The notes: generated by a model not told the origin, from the sequence alone. Positions 35,949-47,338 are shown, numbered from the stretch's first letter. The stretch is 64,000 nucleotides of DNA from Mesorhizobium sp. (GCA_004017535.1 SAJS01000011.1:1-64000); one strand, 5' to 3'. Numbers and translations are program-made.

Positions 35949-36038
35949 ATCGCCCCCCTCTTATTCTGGCGCAATTCCGGACGGACGTTACGGCGAAGTC
36001 GCCGAACCCAACCGCGTCACACTTTTCCTGGAATTGCT

Positions 36039-36695
36039 TCAGTTCCCGGCCTTCTCTTCCTTGGCTTTCTCCTCGAGCGAGTGGCGCATGATCAGCGGCA
36101 TCTGGCTGAAGGTGAACAGCAAGGTGATCGGGATCGTGCCCCAGACCTTGAAATATAGCCAGGTCGCCTCTGAGAAGTTGCGCCACACGACCTCGTTGAG
36201 CACAGCCAGGAACAGGAAGAACAGCCCCCAGCGGAAGGTCAGCTTGCGCCAGCCCTCGGCATCGAGCTGAAAGGCGGAATCGAACACGTAGCCGAGCAGC
36301 GAGCGGCCGAACAGAAGCCCGCCGAGCAGGGTTACGCCGAACAGCGAGTTGATGATCGTCGGCTTCATGAAAGCGAACGTCTTGTCCTGCAGGTAAAGCG
36401 CCAGCGCGCCGAAGACGAAGACGACGATCGCCGAGACCAGCGGCATCAGCGGCAGGCTGCGCGTGAGCAGCCAGGAGACGCCGAGCGAAAGCGCGGTCGC
36501 GACCATGAAGAAGGCCGTGGCGATCAGGATCGGCTCGCCGAGATGGGCAAGCACCGGGAATTTCTCGGCTAGCCACTCGCCGCGAATGGTGGTGAAGAAG
36601 AACACCAGGCCCGGCCCCAGCTCGAGCAGGAATTTCAGGCCGGGGTTCATCGGCTTGCGGCGTGGATCGGACGGGTCGCGTTCGAGGATGTTCAT
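36039..36695 (-). CDS. yciB: Inner membrane-spanning protein YciB (septation protein A)
   Basis: A 218-residue protein with five to six hydrophobic helices. The start [17 protein letters not shown] and later F-M-K-P-T-I-I-N and N-E-V-V-W-R-N-F-S match the YciB/IspZ family, linked to cell envelope and division integrity. It follows ftsY (leftward) after a 60-base gap that contains a diverged family F repeat. Confidence 0.93.
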   Translation of the reverse strand: MNILERDPSDPRRKPMNPGLKFLLELGPGLVFFFTTIRGEWLAEKFPVLAHLGEPILIATAFFMVATALSLGVSWLLTRSLPLMPLVSAIVVFVFGALALYLQDKTFAFMKPTIINSLFGVTLLGGLLFGRSLLGYVFDSAFQLDAEGWRKLTFRWGLFFLFLAVLNEVVWRNFSEATWLYFKVWGTIPITLLFTFSQMPLIMRHSLEEKAKEEKAGN

Positions 36696-36709
36696 AAAAG
36701 TCCTTCTTG

Positions 36710-36752
36710 CGCATGATCTGGCCGAAAAGCGGGCGGCCTTCCAAGATCACGC
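36710..36752. repeat. Diverged copy of the family F palindromic repeat
   Basis: GCGCATGATCTGGCCGAAAA and AAGATCACGC resemble the ends of the elements at 7046-7090 and 59508-59552, with the centre altered. It occupies the ftsY-yciB gap. Confidence 0.4.
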
Positions 36753-36757
36753 CTTGT

Positions 36758-38494
36758 TCAGGCGACGCCGGCGATCGCCCTGGCAAATTCGCTGGCCGAA
36801 AACGGTTCGAGGTCATCGACCTGCTCGCCGACGCCGATGAAATAGACCGGCAGCCGATGCTTGGCGGCGATCGCCACCAGAATACCGCCGCGTGCCGTGC
36901 CGTCCAGCTTGGTCATCACCAGTCCGTTGACGCCGGCGACATTGCGGAAGATCTCGACCTGGTTCAGCGCATTCTGGCCGGTCGTGGCATCGACCGTCTG
37001 CAGCACCGTGTGCGGCGCTTCCGGATCGAGTTTTCCGAGCACGCGCACGATCTTCTCCAGCTCGGCCATCAGCTCGGTCTTGTTCTGCAGCCGGCCGGCC
37101 GTGTCGATGATCAGCACGTCGGAGCCGGCCTCCTTGGCCTTCTCGAAGGCGTCATAGGCGAGGCCCGCGGCGTCGGCGCCGAGCTTGGTGGCGATGACGG
37201 GCGATTTCGTGCGTTCGCCCCAAATCTTCAATTGCTCGATCGCGGCGGCGCGGAAGGTATCGCCGGCGGCCAGCATCACCTTGAGGCCGCCATCGGTGAG
37301 CTTGGCGGCCAATTTGCCGATGGTGGTGGTCTTGCCGGTGCCGTTGACGCCGACCACCAGGATGACATGCGGCTTGTGGTTGAGGTCGAGCTCGAGCGGC
37401 TTTGCCACCGGGGTCAGCACCTTCTCCACCTCGGCCGCCATCACGGCGCGAACCTCGGAATCGGAAACGTCGCGGCCATAACGGCTGGAGGCAAGCGAAT
37501 CGGTGACGCGCAGCGCCGTCTCCACGCCGAGATCGGCGCGGATCAGCACGTCCTCCAGGTCCTGCAGCGTGTCCTCGTCCAGCTTTCGCTTGGTGAAGAC
37601 GCCGGCAATGTTGCCGGTGAGCTCGCGCGAGGAGCGGGCGAGCCCATCGCGCATGCGCTGGAACCAGGAACGCCGCGGCGCCGGCTCCGGCGCTTTTACC
37701 GGCTCGGGCCTCTGCTCGACCTTTTTTGAGACCGTCACCTTGCCGACAGCGGGCTTTGGCGGCGACGGTACAGCCTCCGGCTCCGGTGCTATCTCGGCGA
37801 GGATCGGCTGCGGCTCGACGGGCGCGGGCTGCCGAATAGGAGGCGCGATTTCGGCGTCGGCCTCGGCCGATGGCTCTTGAGGGGCGGCGCCGGCCTCTGC
37901 TGAGCTTGGTTCAATGGAAGGCACCTCGGCCGGCGGCACCTCGATCGGTGCAGGTGTCTCGGCCGGAACCTCGCTGGGCGGCGCAGGCACTTCGACAGGC
38001 GCAGGTTCCGGCCGCGGTTCAGGACGCGAAGGGACAATGTCCGGCTCGGCCGGCGCGGGTGCGGGCACCTCCTGCGGTGCAGGCTCGGGCGCGGGTGAGG
38101 GCTCCGGCTGTGCCGGAGGCACTTCCTCGGGGACCGGAGGCTCGGGTATCTGAGGCGCCGGTTGCGGCTCTTCTTCCGGTTCAGGCTCCGGCAGTGGTTC
38201 CGGCTCGGCGGGAACAATCGGTTCCGGCGTCGATGGAATGGTGGGCGCGGGCTCGGGCTTCGGCTCTTCAGGCAGCGGAGCGGGGGCAAGAGCGGGTTCG
38301 TTCGCCGGCGCGGCCTCCGCCACCGGCTCCTGCTCGCGCGCTAACGTTTCCGTTGGCTCAGCCTGGTCGGGCTCCGGCTTCAGCGCGTCCAACTGATCCC
38401 ATTTGATCGGCGGCAGCGGGGCCGTCTCGTCGACGCGCTCCTCGACGACCTCTTTCTTGCCGAACGAAAATATCTTCTTGAAAAAACCAGCCAT
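36758..38494 (-). CDS. ftsY: Signal recognition particle receptor FtsY
   Basis: A 578-residue GTPase that docks the Ffh-ribosome complex at the inner membrane. The N-terminal ~265 residues form a very long acidic, proline-rich A domain made of P-E-P, A-P and P-S-E repeats. The NG domain follows, with G-V-N-G-T-G-K-T-T, D-T-F-R-A-A-A-I-E-Q-L, D-T-A-G-R-L and T-K-L-D-G-T-A. The start is MAGFFKKIFS, an amphipathic membrane-binding helix. It lies 13 bases after mtaB in a dapF-mtaB-ftsY-yciB series, a common order in Rhizobiales. Confidence 0.97.
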   Translation of the reverse strand: MAGFFKKIFSFGKKEVVEERVDETAPLPPIKWDQLDALKPEPDQAEPTETLAREQEPVAEAAPANEPALAPAPLPEEPKPEPAPTIPSTPEPIVPAEPEPLPEPEPEEEPQPAPQIPEPPVPEEVPPAQPEPSPAPEPAPQEVPAPAPAEPDIVPSRPEPRPEPAPVEVPAPPSEVPAETPAPIEVPPAEVPSIEPSSAEAGAAPQEPSAEADAEIAPPIRQPAPVEPQPILAEIAPEPEAVPSPPKPAVGKVTVSKKVEQRPEPVKAPEPAPRRSWFQRMRDGLARSSRELTGNIAGVFTKRKLDEDTLQDLEDVLIRADLGVETALRVTDSLASSRYGRDVSDSEVRAVMAAEVEKVLTPVAKPLELDLNHKPHVILVVGVNGTGKTTTIGKLAAKLTDGGLKVMLAAGDTFRAAAIEQLKIWGERTKSPVIATKLGADAAGLAYDAFEKAKEAGSDVLIIDTAGRLQNKTELMAELEKIVRVLGKLDPEAPHTVLQTVDATTGQNALNQVEIFRNVAGVNGLVMTKLDGTARGGILVAIAAKHRLPVYFIGVGEQVDDLEPFSASEFARAIAGVA

Positions 38495-38507
38495 GCGTCT
38501 CGCAGTC

Positions 38508-39821
38508 TCAGGCGGCTTGCGCGGCAAGCGGGGCCGCAATCAGGCGGGCGCCGTCATGGCCGGTGACCACGGCTTCGACGATCTCGCCGGGCGCGCCGGC
38601 GTCGATCGCGGCCAGCGTGAACCCTTCGGTGCGGCCAAGCCCGTCCCGCTCGATCAGGATCGACTGCCGGGTCCCGGCAAGCGACGACAAATGACGACGA
38701 TAGGCGGCCTCACCAGCGGCGCGCAATCTCGCGGCGCGCTGCTTCACCACCTCGCGGCGGACCTGCGGCATGCGCGCCGCGGGCGTGCCTTCGCGCGGCG
38801 AAAACGGGAAGACGTGCAGATGCGTCAGGCCACACTCCTCGACGATCTTCTCCGAATTCTCGAACATCGACTCGGTCTCGGTCGGGAAGCCGGCGATGAT
38901 GTCGGCGCCGAAGACGATTGCAGGGCGCAGCTTGCGCACGTCCTCGCAGAAGCGGATCGACTGGTCGCGCAGATGGCGGCGCTTCATGCGCTTCAGGATC
39001 ATGTCGTCGCCCGATTGCAGCGACAGATGGAGATGCGGCATCAGCCTGGGTTCGGTGGCGATGGCCTCGAGCAGATCGTCGTCGGCCTCGATGGAATCGA
39101 TCGAGGACAATCTCAGCCGCTTCACGTCGGGCACTTGCCGAAGGATGGTCTTCACCAGTTTTCCAAGCTTCGGGCTGCCCGGCAGGTCGGCGCCGAAGCT
39201 GGTCATGTCGACGCCGGAAAGCACGATCTCGGCATAGCCGTTGCCGGCAAGGCGCTTCACCTGCTCGACCACGGCGCCCATCGGTACGGAACGCGAATTG
39301 CCGCGGCCATAGGGGATGATGCAGAAGGTGCAGCGATGGTCGCAGCCGTTCTGCACCTGCACGAAGGCCCGCGCCCGGCCCTCGATGGCGTCGACCATAT
39401 GGCCTGCCGTCTCACGCACCGAGAAGATGTCGTTGACGCGCGCCTTCTCGGTGTCGTTGACGCCGAAATCGGGCAGCGCACGGTAGGAATTGGCCTTGAG
39501 CTTCTCTTCATTGCCGAGCACGAGGTCGACCTCGTCCATGGCGGCGAAGTTCTGCGGCTCGGTCTGCGCCGCGCAGCCGGTGACAATGATGCGGGCTGAG
39601 GGGTTCTCGCGGCGCGCCTTGCGGATCGCCTGCTTGGCCTGACGCACCGCTTCCGCCGTGACGGCGCAGGTGTTGAAGATCACGGCGCCGCCCTGGAGCG
39701 CGCCGAGACCGGCGCTCTCGGCCTCGCGGCGCATCACTTCCGATTCATAGGTGTTGAGGCGGCAGCCAAAGGTGACGACGTCGACACCGTTGGTGACCGC
39801 GCCTTTCTCAAGGGCGGACAT
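38508..39821 (-). CDS. mtaB: tRNA t6A37 methylthiotransferase MtaB
   Basis: A 437-residue radical SAM methylthiotransferase converting t6A37 to ms2t6A in ANN-decoding tRNAs. The N-terminal UPF0004 domain has T-F-G-C-R-L-N-T-Y-E-S-E and further Cys in F-N-T-C-A-V-T and T-G-C-A-A-Q. The radical SAM motif C-D-H-R-C-T-F-C is followed by I-I-P-Y-G-R-G. A C-terminal TRAM-like segment is present. Its ATG overlaps the dapF stop by one base (TGATG), so translation is coupled. Confidence 0.95.
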   Translation of the reverse strand: MSALEKGAVTNGVDVVTFGCRLNTYESEVMRREAESAGLGALQGGAVIFNTCAVTAEAVRQAKQAIRKARRENPSARIIVTGCAAQTEPQNFAAMDEVDLVLGNEEKLKANSYRALPDFGVNDTEKARVNDIFSVRETAGHMVDAIEGRARAFVQVQNGCDHRCTFCIIPYGRGNSRSVPMGAVVEQVKRLAGNGYAEIVLSGVDMTSFGADLPGSPKLGKLVKTILRQVPDVKRLRLSSIDSIEADDDLLEAIATEPRLMPHLHLSLQSGDDMILKRMKRRHLRDQSIRFCEDVRKLRPAIVFGADIIAGFPTETESMFENSEKIVEECGLTHLHVFPFSPREGTPAARMPQVRREVVKQRAARLRAAGEAAYRRHLSSLAGTRQSILIERDGLGRTEGFTLAAIDAGAPGEIVEAVVTGHDGARLIAAPLAAQAA

Positions 39822-40705
39822 CAGGCGGCGCTTTCGGGGTCGCGAGCCCAGGCGCCGGTCGAGGGATCGAAGCTGCCGGAAAATTCCCATTCGGCGGCAC
39901 CCGTCAGGATGACATGGTCGTCGTCGCGCCATTCGACATGCAGTTCGCCGCCGCCCGGCGTCAGCAGCGAGACGCTGCGGCCGGTGCGCTTGGTGCGCGC
40001 TGCTGCCACCACGGCGGCGCAGGCCGCCGAGCCGCAGGCTTTGGTAAGGCCGGCGCCGCGCTCCCAGGTGCGGATGATCATGGTTTGAGGCGACGTCACC
40101 TGGGCAATGGTGATGTTGGCGCGCTCGGGGAAGATCGGATGGTTCTCGAGCAGCGGGCCGAAGCGGTCGAGCTCGTAGGACCAGACATCATTGTCGACCC
40201 AGAAGATCGCATGCGGATTGCCCATCGACACCGCCGAAGGCGAATGCAGCACCGGCGCATCGATCGGCCCGATCTGCAATTCGATCATGCGGGTATCGCG
40301 GAACTCTTCCGCCAGCGGAATCTCCTGCCAGCCGAAGCGCGGCTTGCCCATGTCGACGGAGATCGTGCCGTCGGCGTGCTCTTGAGCGTTCAAGATGCCG
40401 GCGCGGGTCTCGAAGGTGAAGGTCTTCTGGCCGGTCTCGGCGGCCAAGGCCTGGACGACGCAGCGCGTGCCGTTGCCGCAGGCCTGCGCGCTGGTGCCAT
40501 CGGAATTCAGGATGTCGATATAATAAGCGGTGCCCGGCGTGCGCGCATCATGGATCGCCATGATCTGGTCGAACCTGGTCGCGGCGTCGGCGTTAAGCGC
40601 GATCGCCGCGCCCGGCGTGACCCTGTCGGCACGTCCGCGCATATCGGCAACGATAATCTCGTTGCCGATGCCGTTCATCTTGGCGAAGGGGGCGGTGCCT
40701 GCCAT
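39821..40705 (-). CDS. dapF: Diaminopimelate epimerase
   Basis: A 294-residue enzyme converting LL- to meso-diaminopimelate for lysine and peptidoglycan. The two catalytic cysteines are in A-C-G-N-G-T-R-C (about 77-84) and K-A-C-G-S-A-A-C-A (about 222-230). N-G-I-G-N-E near the N-terminus is also characteristic. It heads the dapF-mtaB-ftsY-yciB cluster. Confidence 0.97.
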   Translation of the reverse strand: MAGTAPFAKMNGIGNEIIVADMRGRADRVTPGAAIALNADAATRFDQIMAIHDARTPGTAYYIDILNSDGTSAQACGNGTRCVVQALAAETGQKTFTFETRAGILNAQEHADGTISVDMGKPRFGWQEIPLAEEFRDTRMIELQIGPIDAPVLHSPSAVSMGNPHAIFWVDNDVWSYELDRFGPLLENHPIFPERANITIAQVTSPQTMIIRTWERGAGLTKACGSAACAAVVAAARTKRTGRSVSLLTPGGGELHVEWRDDDHVILTGAAEWEFSGSFDPSTGAWARDPESAA

Positions 40706-40847
40706 CTAACCGGTCATTTCCAATCCGTTTGGCCGCTATATGGCGGAAACGGGCGGGAATTACCAGTCCGGCTCTTGTCACGGTCACCGCGAAACGTCGC
40801 GCCGGCGACGACTAAGTGGTCGCGCTGCGACGGCGAAGACGCCGCGC

Positions 40848-41009
40848 TTAAGTTACCGCGAAGACGCCGAGCACGATCAGCAGGAAGATGACCAGCACGA
40901 TTCCGATGAGGACGCGCGCTCCCGTGGCGGCGGCTCCGGCCAGCGCCGGCATGCCGAGCAGGCTCGCGGCGGCGGCAATGATGAGAAGAATGATGATCCA
41001 CCTGATCAT
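40848..41009 (-). CDS. DUF1328 (YtjA family) small membrane protein
   Basis: A 53-residue protein with two hydrophobic helices: I-R-W-I-I-I-L-L-I-I-A-A-A-A-S-L-L-G at the start and V-L-I-G-I-V-L-V-I-F-L-L at the end, joined by a G/A-rich linker. This is the DUF1328/UPF0391 pattern. GGAGCTTCCC precedes the ATG. Function unknown. Confidence 0.88.
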   Translation of the reverse strand: MIRWIIILLIIAAAASLLGMPALAGAAATGARVLIGIVLVIFLLIVLGVFAVT

Positions 41010-41070
41010 GGGAAGCTCCGGCGACATTGGGTCGCGAAACAAACGTTTTTCGCCGGTTTGGGTTCCTTGG

Positions 41071-42078
41071 TCAGTTAGCCGGTATGTCCCAGACCTCGCC
41101 GGGGCGCATGGCGCGAAAACGCTCCGGCGGCAGGCCGTGCGCCTCGAGCGCCTCGGCCAGTTTTTGCGCCGGCTCCTCGACCGGCTCGTCGGTAAGGTGG
41201 AACGTGCCCCAGTGGCAGCCGGCGGCGTGAGCTGCATTGCACAGCTTCATGCCGAGAACGGCCTCCTCCGGATTCTGGTGCTGCGGGGCCATGAACCAGC
41301 GCGGCTCATAGGCGTCGATCGGCAGGATGGCGAGGCGAAAGCCGCCATGCTTCTGTGCCATCAGCCGGTAGTTGATGCCGTCATGGAAGCCGGTGTCGCC
41401 GGCGAAATAGATGTTGCCGCCGGCCGTTTCGATGACGAAGCCGGCCCAAAGCGCCATGCGGCGGTCGCGTCCGCCGCGCGCCGACCAGTGATGCGCCGGC
41501 TCGACATGGATGGCTGCCGCCCCGGCGTCGATCCTGTCGCCCCAATCATGCACGCTGAGCCGCATGTCGGGCGCGGCGCGGTGGATGATGGCGTCGTTGC
41601 CGAGCGGCGTGATGATGCGTGCGTCGTGGGCCTCCTTCAGCCGCCTCAGCGTGGCCAGGTCGAGATGGTCGTAGTGGTTGTGGCTGACCAGCACGAGATC
41701 GATCGGCGGCAGGTCGGCAAAGCCGATGCCCGGCGCATTGACTCTTTTGGGGCCGGCGAAGGCGAAGGGTGAGGCGCGTTCCGACCAAACCGGATCAGTC
41801 AGTATGTTCAGGCCTGCGGTCTGGATAAGCAACGCGGCGTGGCCGACCATTGTGAGCCTGAGCGCGTCGCCCTCCACCCGTCGCACCGGCTTCGCCTGCG
41901 GGTGAGGGCTCGGAACGGCGGCGGGCCATCTCGCCCGTCCGCCGCTGAATTGCCATCTGAGGAGATCGCTGAAGCGCCCTGGGGGCTTGCCGCCGGGGTT
42001 GAAGAACAAGGCGCCGTCGAAATGATCGCTGTGCGGGCCGCTGTAATAGCGGTTGGCGGTTCTTTTTCTCGCGGCCAT
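41071..42078 (-). CDS. MBL-fold metallo-hydrolase (UlaG/NAPE-PLD-like)
   Basis: A 335-residue metallo-beta-lactamase-fold protein. The metal motif S-H-N-H-Y-D-H-L-D (HxHxDH) is near residue 132, with I-T-P-L-G-N, then H-V-E-P-A-H-H-W-S, the Y-F-A-G-D-T-G-F-H-D segment and a C-terminal G-C-H-W-G-T-F-H-L-T. The N-terminus Y-Y-x-G-P-x-S-D-H-F-D-G-x-x-F-F-N-P is typical of the NAPE-PLD-like group, which often acts on phospholipid-type substrates. The substrate here is unknown. Confidence 0.9.
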   Translation of the reverse strand: MAARKRTANRYYSGPHSDHFDGALFFNPGGKPPGRFSDLLRWQFSGGRARWPAAVPSPHPQAKPVRRVEGDALRLTMVGHAALLIQTAGLNILTDPVWSERASPFAFAGPKRVNAPGIGFADLPPIDLVLVSHNHYDHLDLATLRRLKEAHDARIITPLGNDAIIHRAAPDMRLSVHDWGDRIDAGAAAIHVEPAHHWSARGGRDRRMALWAGFVIETAGGNIYFAGDTGFHDGINYRLMAQKHGGFRLAILPIDAYEPRWFMAPQHQNPEEAVLGMKLCNAAHAAGCHWGTFHLTDEPVEEPAQKLAEALEAHGLPPERFRAMRPGEVWDIPAN

Positions 42079-42205
42079 TCACTCTCTCGCCGGCTCGGTC
42101 CCATCCTGAGATAAGGAAGCGCCTGCCTGGCGCAAGCATTTTGCTTACGAATGCCAATGAGCGGAACCTGGTTCATCTAGAATCGGGAGCGAGGGGGCGA
42201 TCATC

Positions 42206-42643
42206 ATGGTCATGAAGCGAACCAAGACACCGTGGATGAAGGCCGAGGATTTCGGCCGCTCGCTGCCGCTTGGGGTCGGCGTCAACCTGTTGGTCACCGA
42301 CATGGCGGCGATGGAGTCCTTCTGCCGCGACGTGCTCGGCGCCCGGATCATCTATGCCGACGAGGATTTCGCGGCGATCGAGCTTCTGGGCTCGGTCTTC
42401 ATGCTGCATGCCGACCATTCCTACCTCGACAATCCGATGACCGGGGTCACTGCCGGCGCCGCGCCGCGCGGCGCCGGCATCGAATTGCGCCTTTACGGCG
42501 CCGATCCGGACGGGATCGAGAAAAAGGCGGCGGCGCTCGGCCATATCGTGCTGGCCGGCTCGATCGATAAGCCGCATGGCCTGCGCGAATGCTACATCGT
42601 TGGCCCAGACGGCTATGTGTTCGTGCCGAGCGCCCGGATTTAA
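42206..42643 (+). CDS. VOC family (glyoxalase/bleomycin-resistance fold) protein
   Basis: A 145-residue protein with the beta-alpha-beta-beta-beta VOC pattern: G-V-N-L-L-V-T-D-M-A-A-M-E-S-F-C-R-D-V-L-G-A near residue 24, then I-E-L-L-G-S-V-F-M-L-H-A-D-H and a C-terminal Y-I-V-G-P-D-G-Y-V-F-V-P. Metal-dependent lyase, dioxygenase and binding proteins all share this fold, so no reaction can be named. Two in-frame ATG codons, three codons apart, could start it. Confidence 0.85.
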   Translation: MVMKRTKTPWMKAEDFGRSLPLGVGVNLLVTDMAAMESFCRDVLGARIIYADEDFAAIELLGSVFMLHADHSYLDNPMTGVTAGAAPRGAGIELRLYGADPDGIEKKAAALGHIVLAGSIDKPHGLRECYIVGPDGYVFVPSARI

Positions 42644-42839
42644 TGCCGAGATTTCAATAGTTTGAATGACCGCGCCAAACGCGGGTCCGGCGCTGTCCGC
42701 TTGCTGCGATAAATTTGCAACATCCGGCTCGAAAACCCTATTTTAACCATATCGGGTTGAAATTCTGCCACCTTCGCCATCTTGGTGGAGCGAAGATTAC
42801 GCGGACGGCTCCCCCCGGCCGGATCCGACGGAGGTTTTG

Positions 42840-43397
42840 ATGAATTTTTCGATGACCCGCCCCTTTTCGTGGAGCGGCCTCGTGGCCATCTCGCTGGCCG
42901 CACTGGTTGCGAGCGGCTGCTCGACCTCGCGCTTCTCGTCGATGGACGACCAGCAGCCGGCGCCGCTGACGCCGGCGCCGTCCGGCACGGTGACGCAGAA
43001 TCAGTTGCCGCCGCCGGCCGCGCCTGGCACCACCGATCCGTCGCAATTCCCGACCGCGCCGAAGAACACTCAGGTCGCTTCGCTGCCGCCGGACGGCACT
43101 GCGCCCGCCGGCGCCACCGATCTCACCGCGGCCAGCGTCGCCGGCGTGTGGAACGTCAATGTGTCCGGGCAGAGCTGCAAGGTGGCGACGCCGCAGACCA
43201 AGTTCGGTGCCGGTTACCGCGCCGGTCCGTTGCATTGCCCGGCGCCGATCGACGGCATCAAGTCGTGGAACGTCGCCGGCAAGCAGCTGACGCTTTACGA
43301 TGAAAATGGCGGCACGCTGGCCAGGCTCTATTCTTCGGGCGGCGAAAAGTTCGACGGCCAGACTTCCAATGGGCAGCCCATCTCGCTTACAAGGTAG
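42840..43397 (+). CDS. Omp19-like outer-membrane lipoprotein, AprI/Inh protease inhibitor family
   Basis: A 185-residue lipoprotein. The lipobox is V-A-S-G-C (Cys near 27). A proline-rich linker (about 35-90) leads to the inhibitor domain (about 98-185), with G-V-W-N-V-N-V-S-G-Q-S-C-K-V-A-T-P-Q-T-K-F, G-Y-R-A-G-P-L-H-C-P, and L-Y-S-S-G-G-E-K-F-D-G-Q-T. This follows Brucella Omp19, a surface lipoprotein that inhibits host proteases, nearly motif for motif. A perfect GGAGG lies 5 bases before the ATG at 42840. Confidence 0.92.
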   Translation: MNFSMTRPFSWSGLVAISLAALVASGCSTSRFSSMDDQQPAPLTPAPSGTVTQNQLPPPAAPGTTDPSQFPTAPKNTQVASLPPDGTAPAGATDLTAASVAGVWNVNVSGQSCKVATPQTKFGAGYRAGPLHCPAPIDGIKSWNVAGKQLTLYDENGGTLARLYSSGGEKFDGQTSNGQPISLTR

Positions 43398-43424
43398 GGC
43401 GAGAGTGTGCTGATATTCAGGTGC

Positions 43425-43562
43425 GGCCGGCCTGCAAATGGCGGCTTCCTGCGCTTTCGGTGCTCACGTACTCAAAGTACGCTCCGCTCCGGTTCTCGGA
43501 AACCACCCTTCTCGGCTCGGCCTGACTTGAATCTCAACATAGCCTGGCGCCTCTTCAGAGCA
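43425..43562. repeat. Dispersed intergenic repeat (CTCACGTACT..AGTACG type)
   Basis: Contains the inverted motif GTACTCAAAGTACG within CTTTCGGTGCTCACGTACTC, followed by CTCCGCTCCGGTTCTCGG. I know this block as recurrent in Rhizobiales intergenic DNA; only this copy is in the window. It fills the gap before zapE. Confidence 0.5.
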
Positions 43563-43589
43563 TTCTGCTCAAAATAAATGATGTGAACC

Positions 43590-44792
43590 ATGCACCTGCG
43601 TGACGGCCTCCAGACCCATGCGACCGTCAGGCAGCGTTACGACCATCTCGTGCAGAGCGGCGCTGTCGAGCGCGATCCGGCGCAGGAGCATATCGTCGCC
43701 GCCCTCGATCGGCTGATCGACGAGATCTCGGCCAAAAGGCTGGCGCAGAAATCGAGCGCGCTGGGCTGGCTGTTCGCGGCCAAGCGGCAGCCGCGCGAGC
43801 CCGTCAAAGGCCTCTACATCCATGGCAGCGTCGGTCGCGGCAAGACCATGCTGATGGACATGTTCTTCGAGCTCTTGCCGGTTCGCCGCAAGCGCCGCGT
43901 GCATTTCAACGACTTCATGGCCGATGTGCAGGACCGGATCCAGAAACACCGGCAGGCGCGCAAGGAAGGCACGGTCAAGGAGGACGACCCAATCCCGCCG
44001 GTGGCCCGGGCGCTCGCCGATCAAGCCTGGGTGCTGTGCTTCGACGAGTTCTCTGTCACCGACATCGCCGATGCCATGATCCTGTCGCGCCTGTTCTCGG
44101 CGTTGTTCGCCAACGGCGTGGTGCTGGTCGCCACCTCCAACGTGGCGCCGGAGAACCTTTACCGCGACGGGCTGAACCGCCAGCTCTTTCTGCCGTTCAT
44201 CTCGCTGCTCGAGCGCAATGCGCATGTGATGACCCTCGATGCCGACAAGGACTACCGCCAGGAAAAGCTCAACCGGCAGCCGGTCTATGTCACGCCGGAT
44301 GACGCCGCTGCCGAGCGCGCGCTGGACGAGGCCTGGCAGGCGATGGCGCATGGCCAGCCGACCGGCGAGGTGATTCTGACGCTGAAAGGCCGTCAGCTCA
44401 TCGTGCCGCGCGCCGCCGGCGACGCGGCGCGCTTTTCCTTTGCCGACCTTTGCGAAAAGCCGCTCGGCGCGCGCGACTATCTGGCGATCGCCGGCCGTTT
44501 TTCGACCCTCTTCATTGACCATGTTCCGGTGCTGGGCGAAGGCAAGCGCAACGAGGCCAAGCGCTTCATCCTTCTGATCGACACGCTCTACGACCACCAT
44601 ATGCGGCTCGTGATGAGCGCCGCTGCGGCGCCGGAAGGGCTCTACAGGGCCAAACGCGGCACGGAAGTGTTCGAATTCGAGCGCACCGCGTCGCGCCTGG
44701 TCGAAATGCAGAGCCGCGACTGGCTGGATGATTGGGTGGAGCGGCGCAAGGACGGGCCGCAGCCCGCCGAGGCGAGGCAGGCGCAGGCTTAA
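43590..44792 (+). CDS. zapE: Cell division protein ZapE (AFG1-like ATPase)
   Basis: A 400-residue P-loop ATPase of the AFG1 family. Walker A is G-S-V-G-R-G-K-T-M-L (about 80-89), Walker B V-L-C-F-D-E-F-S-V-T-D (about 148), and the sensor V-A-T-S-N-V-A-P-E-N-L-Y. E. coli ZapE acts on Z-ring stability; mitochondrial AFG1 handles membrane proteins. It lies immediately upstream of mdh in many Rhizobiales, as here. Confidence 0.94.
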   Translation: MHLRDGLQTHATVRQRYDHLVQSGAVERDPAQEHIVAALDRLIDEISAKRLAQKSSALGWLFAAKRQPREPVKGLYIHGSVGRGKTMLMDMFFELLPVRRKRRVHFNDFMADVQDRIQKHRQARKEGTVKEDDPIPPVARALADQAWVLCFDEFSVTDIADAMILSRLFSALFANGVVLVATSNVAPENLYRDGLNRQLFLPFISLLERNAHVMTLDADKDYRQEKLNRQPVYVTPDDAAAERALDEAWQAMAHGQPTGEVILTLKGRQLIVPRAAGDAARFSFADLCEKPLGARDYLAIAGRFSTLFIDHVPVLGEGKRNEAKRFILLIDTLYDHHMRLVMSAAAAPEGLYRAKRGTEVFEFERTASRLVEMQSRDWLDDWVERRKDGPQPAEARQAQA

Positions 44793-46099
<1,307 letters not shown>

Positions 46100-46140
46100 T
46101 CTCGCCGGCAAAGTAATCGTCCTCCCCGGAGATCAAGCGC

Positions 46141-47334
46141 ATGAACATCCATGAGTATCAGGCCAAGGCGCTGCTGAAGACGTTCGGCGCGCCGGTGGCA
46201 AGCGGCGTTCCGGTGTTCAAGGCAAGCGAGGCGGAGGCCGCCGCAAAGGCGCTGCCCGGCCCGCTCTATGTCGTGAAGAGCCAGATCCATGCCGGCGGCC
46301 GCGGCAAGGGCAAGTTCAAGGAGCTCGGCCCCGACGCCAAGGGCGGCGTGCGGCTGGCGAAGTCGGCGGCGGAAGTGGTCGCCAACGCCAACGAGATGCT
46401 CGGCCACACGCTGGTCACCAAGCAGACCGGGCCGGCCGGCAAGCAGGTCAACCGCCTCTATATCGAGGATGGCGCCGACATCGCCCGCGAGCTCTACCTG
46501 TCGATCCTGGTTGACCGCTCGGTCGGTCGCATCGCCTTCGTCGTCTCGACCGAAGGCGGCATGGACATCGAGACGGTCGCGCATGACACGCCGGAAAAGA
46601 TCGTCACCGTCGCCATCGACCCGGAAAAGGGCGTAAGCGCCGAAGACGTGAAGACACTCAACGCCGCGTTGAAGCTCGACGGCGATGCGGCCAAGGACGG
46701 CGCGTCGCTGTTCCCGATCCTCTACAAGGCCTTTGTCGAGAAGGACATGAGCCTGCTCGAGGTCAACCCGCTGATCGTCATGAAGGACGGCCACCTGCGC
46801 GTGCTCGACGCGAAAGTGTCGTTCGACAACAACGCGCTCTTCCGCCACCCGGACGTGATGGAATTGCGCGACACCACCGAAGAGGACGAGAAGGAGATCG
46901 AGGCGTCGAAATACGACCTCGCCTATGTCGCGCTCGACGGCAATATCGGCTGCATGGTCAACGGCGCCGGCCTTGCCATGGCGACGATGGACATCATCAA
47001 GCTCTACGGTGCCGAGCCGGCTAACTTCCTAGACGTCGGCGGCGGCGCCTCGAAGGAAAAGGTCACGGCGGCGTTCAAGATCATCACCAAGGATCCGGCG
47101 GTCGAAGGCATACTGATCAACATCTTCGGCGGCATCATGAAATGCGACGTCATCGCCGAGGGCGTGATCGCCGCGGTCAAGGAAGTTGGGCTGAAGGTGC
47201 CGCTGGTGGTGCGTCTCGAAGGCACCAATGCCGAGCTCGGCAAGAAGATCATCAACGACAGCGGCCTGAACGTCGTCTCGGCCGACGATCTGGACGACGC
47301 GGCCAAGAAGATCGTCAAGGCGGTGAAGGGCTGA
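46141..47334 (+). CDS. sucC: Succinyl-CoA synthetase beta subunit (ADP-forming)
   Basis: A 397-residue ATP-grasp subunit that binds nucleotide and makes succinate and ATP with SucD. The N-terminus [12 protein letters not shown], the ATP-grasp [13 protein letters not shown], and the C-terminal G-G-A-S-K-E-K-V and I-F-G-G-I-M-K-C-D are diagnostic. Normally sucD follows at once; here four other genes come first. Confidence 0.97.
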   Translation: MNIHEYQAKALLKTFGAPVASGVPVFKASEAEAAAKALPGPLYVVKSQIHAGGRGKGKFKELGPDAKGGVRLAKSAAEVVANANEMLGHTLVTKQTGPAGKQVNRLYIEDGADIARELYLSILVDRSVGRIAFVVSTEGGMDIETVAHDTPEKIVTVAIDPEKGVSAEDVKTLNAALKLDGDAAKDGASLFPILYKAFVEKDMSLLEVNPLIVMKDGHLRVLDAKVSFDNNALFRHPDVMELRDTTEEDEKEIEASKYDLAYVALDGNIGCMVNGAGLAMATMDIIKLYGAEPANFLDVGGGASKEKVTAAFKIITKDPAVEGILINIFGGIMKCDVIAEGVIAAVKEVGLKVPLVVRLEGTNAELGKKIINDSGLNVVSADDLDDAAKKIVKAVKG

Positions 47335-47338
47335 GCGG

